From: Corynebacterium massiliense DSM 45435
GTDB lineage: Bacteria; Actinomycetota; Actinomycetes; Mycobacteriales; Mycobacteriaceae
Direction: 5' to 3'
Assembly (NCBI RefSeq): GCF_028609805.1
Contig: NZ_CP063189.1
Coordinates: 62,001 to 126,000, forward strand
Length of the DNA: 64,000 bases
The notes beneath the pieces are model-generated. The model was not told the DNA's origin. It did no database searches and saw nothing but the letters and a program-made list of their open reading frames with translations. A program made the position numbers and the translations under genes. Shown here piece after piece: positions 1-6,452 of the stretch; position 1 is the first letter of the stretch; each line of letters starts with the position of its first letter.

Positions 1-57
1 TCGCGCGCCTTTCCTATACACCACGCGCGAGGATTCCGCAGCGCGTGCTAGCCCAAC

Positions 58-126
58 CTGTGGATAACTCGGCTGTTTTCCTCGTCGCTGGCCCCGGCGG
101 GCTCAAAACCACCGAGTTATCCACAG
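58..126. repeat. Inverted repeat with two DnaA-box-like arms upstream of the HNH gene
   Basis: A perfect 15-bp inverted repeat has arms CTGTGGATAACTCGG (58-72) and CCGAGTTATCCACAG (112-126) around a 39-bp spacer. Each arm contains TTATCCACA, the classical DnaA-box consensus, in opposite orientation (59-67 and 117-125). The element lies about 50 bp upstream of the HNH gene and is too widely spaced for a simple intrinsic terminator. I see no oriC context such as dnaA, dnaN or AT-rich unwinding repeats. A DnaA-titration or regulatory site, or a mark of the HNH element's boundary, are possibilities; the function is inferred. Confidence 0.75.
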
Positions 127-178
127 ACACGGCCGGCGTCCCTAGACGCCGGTTGCGGAACGCTTTAGCTTCACATCT

Positions 179-1408
179 GTGAATCACTACCCGGACCATT
201 CAGCCCAGCCCTCGCCACTACGCATTTACGCCGGCGTGCTTGCCGATGCCCTCGCCCTCATCTCCGCCTGCCACGGCCTTTCCCGCGCCGAACTTATCGC
301 CCACGGCTTGCCCGATACCACGGCGAAAGAGCTCCACGAATTAGCCAACATCTACTACGGCGATACCGCCTATACCCGCATGCGGGCGGACACCATCCAG
401 TCCATCCGCGCCAACCGGCACGGCCTGCCCGCCCTTTTAGAAATAGAACGCCAAGCCAGCCGGGTGAAGGGCCTGCTGGATAAGTGGAAAATCCGTCAGC
501 ACGCAGCCGGGCTATCCGGCTCGGCCCGGGACATCGGCACCGCCGCGCGCATTTACACCAACGAGCTCAAGGGCCCGCCGGCGCCACCGGAGGAGGGGTG
601 CAAGCTCACCCGCAGTCAGAAAGGCGACGTCTGGTCCTTCAAGATCAACGCTTCGAGCAAGGAAGTCGCCGAAATAGAGCAGCACATTAAGAAACCGAGC
701 GACCTCATCGATCTCATCCGCGCCCGCGACAACGCCGTCGGTGCCGCCGCGGCAGCCGCTTCCACTGCGGCCCACACCGTGGGAACCGAAACGACGGAAA
801 CGGGCGAGACCACACGAGATTCCGAAGATGCGGCGCGCCCGGCCACCGACAAGGTGGCGATGCAGCACGTCACCTGTACGAATTGCGGGTGCGCCACGGA
901 GGCAAAGCAGGTGGTGTCCGGGTTGCGCACCAATGTCATCGTCACGCTCGATGAGCTCACCGAAGTCCTCCGCGACGACGGTGACGACATCATTTTGAAG
1001 ATGACCAACGGGGCGACCATGAAAGGCAAGGACCTCGTGACCGCCCTGCTTGCCGATGCCGGTTTAGTCACCCTGGTCCATCCCTACCACGGCCCAGCAA
1101 ACCTCTACCGCCTCAGCCGCCTGGCCAACGAGAAACAGCGCTTGATGGCCATGGCGGAGATGCCGACCTGCGCCTGGCCCGGATGCAGCCACCCGGCAGA
1201 TAGGGCGCAGGTGCACCATCTCAAGGCGTGGAAGTTCGGCGGCAGCACCAACCCGGAGAACTTAACTATCGCCTGCCCCTACCACAACGGTGTCAACGAC
1301 GATGACCCGTCGAAGCCGCGTCGCGGGCGGTTGGAGCGGGTGAATGGGAAGATTCGCCGCATTCCGCCCTGGGCCACCACGTACCAGCCAGCTGGAGCCA
1401 CGGTCTAG
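179..1408 (+). CDS. HNH endonuclease-domain protein (DUF222/13E12-like)
   Basis: This is a 409-residue protein of the actinobacterial DUF222/HNH repeat family. The C-terminal HNH domain is clear at about residues 325-370: a CAWPGCSHPA zinc-knuckle segment, then QVHHLKAWKFGG, then NLTIACPYHN. An extra Cys pair, CTNCGC, occurs near residue 236. The Ala/Thr-rich stretch at about 185-225 looks like a linker. The GTG start at 179 has no Shine-Dalgarno; a TAGCTT -10 box (166-171) lies 7 nt upstream, so the mRNA is probably leaderless. Members of this family occur in many copies in corynebacteria and mycobacteria, and their biological role is not settled. No transposase or partner gene is adjacent. 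A second, disrupted member lies at 46.2 kb. Confidence 0.85.
   Translation: MNHYPDHSAQPSPLRIYAGVLADALALISACHGLSRAELIAHGLPDTTAKELHELANIYYGDTAYTRMRADTIQSIRANRHGLPALLEIERQASRVKGLLDKWKIRQHAAGLSGSARDIGTAARIYTNELKGPPAPPEEGCKLTRSQKGDVWSFKINASSKEVAEIEQHIKKPSDLIDLIRARDNAVGAAAAAASTAAHTVGTETTETGETTRDSEDAARPATDKVAMQHVTCTNCGCATEAKQVVSGLRTNVIVTLDELTEVLRDDGDDIILKMTNGATMKGKDLVTALLADAGLVTLVHPYHGPANLYRLSRLANEKQRLMAMAEMPTCAWPGCSHPADRAQVHHLKAWKFGGSTNPENLTIACPYHNGVNDDDPSKPRRGRLERVNGKIRRIPPWATTYQPAGATV
238..248 (+). other. First copy of a dispersed 11-mer, GCTTGCCGATG
   Basis: The 11-mer GCTTGCCGATG occurs at least 13 times in the window on either strand. On the plus strand it is at 238, 1048, 10151, 12938 and 22855. 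Its complement CATCGGCAAGC is at 3958, 4408, 9042, 24619, 27034, 38250, 60485 and 61903. A 14th copy lacking the first G is at 58047. All but two (9042 and 58047) are read in frame as Leu-Ala-Asp with the CTT and GAT codons, although most neighbouring codons prefer C or G in third position. The role is unknown; see findings. Confidence 0.7.
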
Positions 1409-1421
1409 AAAGGGGCACCGC

Positions 1422-1501
1422 CGCTCGCGGCACGCCCGCCGCCGGCTGCTCATCGCTCGCCGTACGCCCGCCGCCCGCGGCACGCTCGCGGCACGCCCGC
1501 G
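1422..1501. repeat. Three imperfect copies of a ~20-bp GC-rich unit
   Basis: Downstream of the HNH gene the unit CGCTCGCGGCACGCCCGC recurs at 1422, 1454 (two substitutions) and 1483, separated by 9-13 bp. It fills most of the 113-bp gap between the convergent HNH and ABC permease genes. No obvious hairpin with a U-tract is formed, so it is not a classical terminator. It may be slippage-derived sequence left in a short intergenic space. Confidence 0.55.
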
Positions 1502-1521
1502 CTCGGCTGCCTATGGCCCGG

Positions 1522-2559
1522 TCAGCCACTTCGGCCGTCCGCGCCCCACCGTGGGCGGCGCTCGACCCGACCGCGAAACACCCCGCGGTACGGGCACTGT
1601 GCAACGGTCATCTCCGCCCAGGCCGATCGCAGAGGTGGCCAGGCCAGTGCGGGCAGAATCATCGCGCCCATGGGCAAGAGACCGAACGTGTACAGCCCGT
1701 GCACGTAGGACGCCGGGTAGATGAGCGCGGTCGCACCAAGCAGCGCGATGGAGGTGAAGACGCAGAATGCCACGCCTGGGCTGAGGCAGACGAGGTTCAT
1801 TGCCCCGAGTGGCGAGCGGGCGGGAAGCGCCGGAAGCCATACGCATTGGACGCGCGATGTGATGCGCGGCGGGCGGGCGAATACCGCCGCGAGTGCGCCC
1901 ACCACAAGTAGCGCGAGGCAGAAGACAAATGGGGCGGTTAGCGGGGCATCGTAAAGCTCGTCTCCCGGTTCCAAAGGAACGCTGTTGGGGTGCACGCCGA
2001 TGACGGGGAGAAGAAGGCGCATCGGCCACGCCGGCGGCAGCAGCAGCCACGTCTTTTCCGCGCCCGCGATGGCGACAACCTGCCAGGCTATGCCGGCTAG
2101 CAGGGAGACCACCAGGTTGGTGCGACGCGCCACGGAGGTGAAAAGCCCCGCCAGCGCGCACGAACCAAAAAGCGAGAGCACCCCGGCACACAACAGACGT
2201 GGCACCTGCGGCTGCCCGGTGACCACGAGAGCAAAGGCCGCACCGCCGAAGTTGATGGCGTGGAAGGCCGCGAGACTTAGCCACACCGTAAGCAGGCGTC
2301 CTAAGTGCTGCCGAGGGGTATCCCGTGCCCGCCACCACAGTTCGGCCTCTCGGCGTTCCGGCACGGCCGCGAACAGGGCGGCGAGCGGGGCGAATAAGCC
2401 GGTGATGAAGAGCGCCTGCCACCACAATACGGTCATGCCGCCGGCGGCCGGATTGGTGTACAACGCGAGGAAGGTGGTTAGCGCCACGAAAGGGAGGGCT
2501 AAAAGCGGCAAGTACTGCAGCGCGGAGCCGCGGGCTTTGCGGAATTCGGCGGTGATCAT
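1522..2559 (-). CDS. ABC-2 type transporter permease
   Basis: This 345-residue hydrophobic protein has several membrane segments (for example around residues 15-35, 95-115, 140-165 and 215-235). It is the membrane partner of the ATPase encoded just upstream, with which it overlaps by 4 bp (ATGA at 2556-2559), implying translational coupling. The arrangement of sensor kinase, response regulator, ATPase and permease is typical of exporters for drugs, peptides or lipids induced through a NarL-type two-component system. The substrate cannot be read from sequence. The C-terminus is Arg-rich and of low confidence as a functional part. Confidence 0.8.
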   Translation of the reverse strand: MITAEFRKARGSALQYLPLLALPFVALTTFLALYTNPAAGGMTVLWWQALFITGLFAPLAALFAAVPERREAELWWRARDTPRQHLGRLLTVWLSLAAFHAINFGGAAFALVVTGQPQVPRLLCAGVLSLFGSCALAGLFTSVARRTNLVVSLLAGIAWQVVAIAGAEKTWLLLPPAWPMRLLLPVIGVHPNSVPLEPGDELYDAPLTAPFVFCLALLVVGALAAVFARPPRITSRVQCVWLPALPARSPLGAMNLVCLSPGVAFCVFTSIALLGATALIYPASYVHGLYTFGLLPMGAMILPALAWPPLRSAWAEMTVAQCPYRGVFRGRVERRPRWGADGRSG

Positions 2560-3251
2560 GCGGCGTCCCCATCCGGTGCCGACGCGGCGGTGAGGCGGAA
2601 GAACTCGTCCTCCAGCTGCCCGGACGGGGCAAGGTCGGTGAGCGCGCCGGTGTAGCGCACGGTGCCGTGGGCGATGACGGTGGCGTCGTCGGCGAGGTGC
2701 ACTACTTCACCAAGTTGGTGGGAGCTGACCAGCACCGTGTGCCCGGCGGCCGCGTAGCGGCGCAGGATGGCGCGCAGATCTGCGATGCCCTGCGGGTCGA
2801 GACCGTTTTGCGGCTCGTCGAGGATCAACAGCTCCGGGTCGCCGAGCAGCGTCTGCGCGAGGGCCAGCCGGGCCTTCATGCCGGTGGAGAAGTGCTTCGC
2901 CTTCTTCCGTCCCGTGCCTTTTAACCCGACGAGTTCGAGGACGCGGTCGGCCTCCGACTGCGGCAGGCCTTGCAGCGCCGTGTGAACTCGCAGGTTGTCC
3001 CGCGCAGAAAGGTGGCCGTAAAAAGCCGGCCCGTTCAACGAGGCGCCCACCTTGTCGGTCCGCACAATCGCCTCTCCGGCGGTGGGCTCGATGAGCCCGA
3101 GGAGGATGGAGAAGAGCGTGGACTTGCCCGCGCCGTTGCGGCCCAAAAGCGCGTGTACGCGACCGCGCGCGACATCGAAAGTTACATCCCGCAATACGTC
3201 CGAGCGCGAGTAGCGCTTGGCCACGCCCCGGCACTCAATCATCGTTTCCAT
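2556..3251 (-). CDS. ABC transporter ATP-binding protein
   Basis: This 231-residue nucleotide-binding subunit has a Walker A motif LLGRNGAGKSTL near residue 36, an ABC signature-like segment FSTGMKARLALAQ near 122, Walker B LLILDEPQNGLDP near 141 and a switch-His segment LVSSHQLGE near 176. It energises the adjacent ABC-2 permease. The ATG at 3251 lacks a good Shine-Dalgarno, and a TACTTT -10 box lies 8 nt upstream (complement of 3260-3265). The pair therefore seems to have its own leaderless promoter downstream of the regulator genes rather than relying only on read-through. Confidence 0.88.
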   Translation of the reverse strand: METMIECRGVAKRYSRSDVLRDVTFDVARGRVHALLGRNGAGKSTLFSILLGLIEPTAGEAIVRTDKVGASLNGPAFYGHLSARDNLRVHTALQGLPQSEADRVLELVGLKGTGRKKAKHFSTGMKARLALAQTLLGDPELLILDEPQNGLDPQGIADLRAILRRYAAAGHTVLVSSHQLGEVVHLADDATVIAHGTVRYTGALTDLAPSGQLEDEFFRLTAASAPDGDAA

Positions 3252-3316
3252 ACCTGGGAAAAGTAATGGGTTGCCGCCTGCAGTACACCCGCCCGGAGAA
3301 CGAATCCTTTCGGGGC

Positions 3317-3340
3317 GGTCTCCTACCGCGGTAGGAGACC
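3317..3340. promoter_or_regulatory. 24-bp perfect palindrome over the response-regulator stop codon
   Basis: The half-site GGTCTCCTACCG (3317-3328) is followed directly by its exact reverse complement (3329-3340), with no spacer. It covers the last codons and stop of the response regulator and lies 66 bp upstream of the ABC ATPase start. There is no U-tract, so a Rho-independent terminator is unlikely. An operator for the ABC operon, or an mRNA hairpin protecting the regulator transcript, are alternatives. Confidence 0.6.
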
Positions 3341-3988
3341 CGCGCGTTGCGCGATGAGCACCAGCGCAACGCGGTCGCGTGCGTGGAGCTTGCGCAACAG
3401 GCTGGAGACGTGGGATTTCACCGTTGTTTCTGCGATAACCATCTCCGCGGCGATCTCCTGGTTGGTCCTGCCGCGGGCGATGGCGGCGAGGATTTCTCTC
3501 TCGCGGGTGGTCAACAGGCTCAGCCCCTGGCGCTCGGCGGCGGAAAGCGCGTCATTGTGCAGTGCCGCACGATATGCGGCAAGAACGGGGCCGGTGACCC
3601 CGCTGGCCAGGACTGCCTCGCCGTTGTGCACCGCGCGCACCGCCCCGGTAAGCACCTCCGGGTCCGCGTCTTTGAGCAGGAACCCGTGGACCCCGGCGGC
3701 CAGCGCGGAGCGCACTAGCGATTCATCGTTGAAGGTGGTCAGCATAATGACCTTCGTCTCCGGGTGAGCCGCGAGGATTTTTCGCGCCGCGGTTATCCCG
3801 TCGGTCGACGGCATGCGGATGTCCAACACAGCGACGTCGATGGTGTGTGCCGCGGCTGCGTCCACGGCGTCTTCGCCGGTGCCGGCGGTTGCAATCACCC
3901 GGATATCGCCCTGCGCGTTCAGGATGGTGGCGAGGGCTTTGACGAGGAGCGGTTGGTCATCGGCAAGCAGGACACGGATGGCGGCCAT
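3323..3988 (-). CDS. NarL/LuxR-family response regulator
   Basis: This 221-residue DNA-binding response regulator has an N-terminal receiver domain: acidic pair in VLLADDQP, phospho-acceptor Asp in VAVLDIRMPS near residue 54, Thr in IMLTTFND and Lys in FLLKDADPE. The C-terminal LuxR-type HTH lies at about 150-215 (LTTREREILAAIARG, then ETTVKSHVSSLLRKL). The ATG at 3988 is chosen over longer readings because AAAGGA sits 6 nt upstream and it follows the kinase stop by 2 nt. It is co-transcribed with the kinase and probably controls the adjacent ABC exporter. Confidence 0.9.
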   Translation of the reverse strand: MAAIRVLLADDQPLLVKALATILNAQGDIRVIATAGTGEDAVDAAAAHTIDVAVLDIRMPSTDGITAARKILAAHPETKVIMLTTFNDESLVRSALAAGVHGFLLKDADPEVLTGAVRAVHNGEAVLASGVTGPVLAAYRAALHNDALSAAERQGLSLLTTREREILAAIARGRTNQEIAAEMVIAETTVKSHVSSLLRKLHARDRVALVLIAQRAGLLPR

Positions 3989-3990
3989 GG

Positions 3991-5121
3991 TTAATCCTTT
4001 ACGGGCAGGGTCGCGGTGATGTGGAAATCCTCGGCGGTGCCGTCGGCATGGAACGTACCGCCGAGGGAATGAGCGCGTTCCGCAAGCCCCACCAGCCCCT
4101 TCCGCGCGCCCACGTGGTGACCTGCCGGCTGCGGGTGGCGGTTCCGGGAGCGGATCGACAGCTCGCCGCCCGCCCACGTGATGGTCACATAGGTGCCGGG
4201 GCCCTGGTGGCGCAGCGCGTTGGTGAGCGCCTCGGTGATGATGCGGGTGTGCGCCAGCCGGGTAACGGCCGGCAGCGGGGGCCTGTCCGCAGCGAGCCCG
4301 TGCGTATCGATGCCAAGACCCGCCGCCCGGAACTTATCGATCACGGTCGCCACATCGGTGGGCACGTGCACGCTTCCCTCGCGGAGGGAGGAGACGAGGG
4401 AGCGGACATCGGCAAGCGCGGCGTCTGCTGTGTCGCGGATCTCGGCCAGGGACTCGGTGGAATTGGACACGATACCAGCGTTGGCCTGCACTTTAATGAG
4501 GGTCAGCGAGTGAGCAAGCACGTCGTGGAGCTCCCGAGCGATGAGCTCGCGCTCCGCCTCCTGCGCGCGCTGCATGGCCATGTGTCGCTGGTGATCCCTG
4601 TTGCGCAGGTACACGCCGAGCAGGTAGGCGAAGCCGAGCACGAGCCAGTGGGTCAAAAGCCCGTCGACGAACTGCGAGCCCGTGCGGTAGTGCAGCTGGA
4701 AGGTCTCGGCGTCAATGAGCCACATCGCCGGCGACACCACGCTGGCGACGACGGTCAGAGCGAGCGCGGCGCGGGGGATCGCGCGGTTCGTGCAGTGTCG
4801 GGCGGTGGTGTAGACCGACAGCGGCGCCATGATGAGCACCGGGGAGAGGCCGTAGTTGGCGGGCAACGCGGCGAAGAAGGTCACCGACCAGCAGGCCAGT
4901 AGAGCGCACGACGCCACCGCGCTGGCGGTCGGTCGCTTGCTCAAGTACAGCGCGGGCAGAGCGAAGCAGACGGTGAGAAGTGCTTGCGCCAGCGTGATCG
5001 CGTCGGTCGAGCCGAGCGTGAGAGCCACCCCGAGGAGGACGAACAGAATGGCCAGCAGGACATTGCCGAGCGTGAAAGGTCCGGAGCGTTGTAACGGCGA
5101 CTCCATGTCTGGCTCCTTCAC
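3991..5121 (-). CDS. Two-component sensor histidine kinase (HisKA_3 type)
   Basis: This 376-residue membrane sensor kinase has about five or six N-terminal hydrophobic segments in the first 165 residues with very short loops, so it probably senses a signal at or in the membrane. The HisKA_3 dimerisation/phospho-acceptor motif is RELIARELHDVLAHSL near residue 190, and the ATPase N-box is TEALTNALRH near 290. It pairs with the response regulator 2 nt downstream. Two starts are plausible: GTG at 5121 with AGGAG 9 nt upstream (used here), or ATG at 5106 with AAGGAG 6 nt upstream. The ligand is unknown. Confidence 0.88.
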   Translation of the reverse strand: MKEPDMESPLQRSGPFTLGNVLLAILFVLLGVALTLGSTDAITLAQALLTVCFALPALYLSKRPTASAVASCALLACWSVTFFAALPANYGLSPVLIMAPLSVYTTARHCTNRAIPRAALALTVVASVVSPAMWLIDAETFQLHYRTGSQFVDGLLTHWLVLGFAYLLGVYLRNRDHQRHMAMQRAQEAERELIARELHDVLAHSLTLIKVQANAGIVSNSTESLAEIRDTADAALADVRSLVSSLREGSVHVPTDVATVIDKFRAAGLGIDTHGLAADRPPLPAVTRLAHTRIITEALTNALRHQGPGTYVTITWAGGELSIRSRNRHPQPAGHHVGARKGLVGLAERAHSLGGTFHADGTAEDFHITATLPVKD

Positions 5122-5202
5122 AGTGCTGTTCTCCTTTGGGCGGCGAGTCGATCGTATTCAGCGTAGACCGCGGCGTCGCCGCATATCCCCTATGCTGGCC
5201 GC

Positions 5203-5586
5203 GTGATTGAAGAGGATGAATTAAAAACCATCGACACCGATGATGACGACACCATCTTCACCCGCCGCGGCTGGTGTTGGCTGACGCCCATCGCGGCGGC
5301 GGCGGTGATCATCGTCGCGCCGGGCGTGGCCGGCTCGCTGCTTTCGGCGGGTGCGGCGACGGCGGCGACGCTCATCGCGTTGTTCGGCGCCGCCCTCGTC
5401 GGCGGGGCGGTGGACGGCGCGGCGTTTAAGACGACGTCGTTCGTCCCGCTCATCATCCTCGCCGCGTTCGCCTTTGCCTCCGCGCTGTACTTCAACGACG
5501 GCGTGTGGTTCTACGGCCTGCTGCTGGCGGCTTTGTTCGCGGCGACGTCCGCGACCGCGCACCGCCTGACGCGGAAGAAGGGGTAG
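5203..5586 (+). CDS. Small hydrophobic membrane protein, first gene of an unknown operon
   Basis: The protein has 127 residues: an acidic N-terminus (about 18 residues), three to four predicted membrane helices between about residues 25 and 118, and a short basic tail ending RKKG. I do not recognise the family. The GTG start at 5203 has no Shine-Dalgarno, but a TATGCT -10 box lies 6 nt upstream (5191-5196), so the operon is probably transcribed leaderlessly. The next gene starts 3 nt after its stop, and that gene is followed by a third after 5 nt. The acidic-inside, basic-tail pattern is all that can be said; no enzymatic motif is visible. Confidence 0.7.
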   Translation: MIEEDELKTIDTDDDDTIFTRRGWCWLTPIAAAAVIIVAPGVAGSLLSAGAATAATLIALFGAALVGGAVDGAAFKTTSFVPLIILAAFAFASALYFNDGVWFYGLLLAALFAATSATAHRLTRKKG

Positions 5587-5589
5587 CCG

Positions 5590-6447
5590 ATGGAAAAGTG
5601 GCGCCTCGACCACCCGGAGATGGGCCGCATCGAGCTGCTTATCGGGTTTAGCTACGAGTTCAAGGAGCTGTTCGGGGACTGGCCGTACAGCGTGGACGGG
5701 GAGGGCCGCATCCCGCCTGCCGATGCCGGGATAAAGGAGCGTTTCCTTGCCCAGTTCAAGAACCCGACGCTGTTCATGCAGGCGCTTGTCGATGGCCAGC
5801 GGGTAGCCAAGCCTCTCCCCGTAGGGAACCGGCGGATCCCTCTGCGGGGAACGAAGCTGGACAGGGACAAGCCGCACCTCAAGGTGGAGAAGAACGGCTT
5901 CGACGAGGTCATCGACGTGGACTACCGCGAAGGTTCTCGCGTCGTGGAGTTCACCCCGCCGCCGGGCTCGCGGGCGGAAAAGCGCAAACAGGCGATGGAG
6001 TCCAGCGAGTTTAAGCGGACGTTCATCCCGATTCTGACTGGGCTGGGCAAAGGCGGCTGGGCCCTGGCCGTGCTCGTGTTGGGGCCGCTGGTGTCGCGGC
6101 TGATCGACTGGCTGCTGAGCTTTCTTCCCGACTGGGAGCTGCCCGCCATGCCGCAGGTGCACCTGCCGGTCCCCGCCTGGCATCTTCCTGCCCCGCCGGA
6201 CGTTTACCTGCCGGTGCCCGGCTGGCACTTGCCGTCCTTCGACCTGCCAAACCCGCCCGAGTGGCTGCTGTTCATCCTGGAGTACACCAAAATCTGGGTG
6301 CCCATCGTCATGGGCATTGTCTTCGGCGTCATGGCGCTGCGCCGCCACCGAAAGTCGGAGGCCGAGAAGGAGCGGTGGACCGAGGAGCGGGGGCCCGAAG
6401 CAGAAGATCGTTCACCGAGCGAGGATCGGCCTGACGCCTTACGGTAA
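5590..6447 (+). CDS. Uncharacterised two-helix membrane protein with LPVPxWHLP repeats
   Basis: The protein has 285 residues and no family I can name. Residues 1-150 appear soluble. A membrane helix lies at about 153-178. A Pro/Trp-rich linker contains the near-repeat LPVPAWHLP / LPVPGWHLP at about 193-215, and a second helix lies near 236-252. A charged Glu/Arg-rich tail follows. Both helices would place the Pro/Trp-rich linker on one side of the membrane. It is the middle gene of a three-gene operon (3 nt and 5 nt gaps), which suggests one complex with the 127- and 658-residue membrane proteins. Confidence 0.75.
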   Translation: MEKWRLDHPEMGRIELLIGFSYEFKELFGDWPYSVDGEGRIPPADAGIKERFLAQFKNPTLFMQALVDGQRVAKPLPVGNRRIPLRGTKLDRDKPHLKVEKNGFDEVIDVDYREGSRVVEFTPPPGSRAEKRKQAMESSEFKRTFIPILTGLGKGGWALAVLVLGPLVSRLIDWLLSFLPDWELPAMPQVHLPVPAWHLPAPPDVYLPVPGWHLPSFDLPNPPEWLLFILEYTKIWVPIVMGIVFGVMALRRHRKSEAEKERWTEERGPEAEDRSPSEDRPDALR

Positions 6448-6452
6448 GGCAC

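Noticed and set aside
4021..4902. A plus-strand open frame opposite the histidine kinase
   Set aside because: The kinase H-box and N-box are intact on the minus strand.
5221..6348. A minus-strand frame across the unknown membrane operon
   Set aside because: Arg/His-rich shadow translation; the plus-strand genes have tight spacing and plausible membrane helices.
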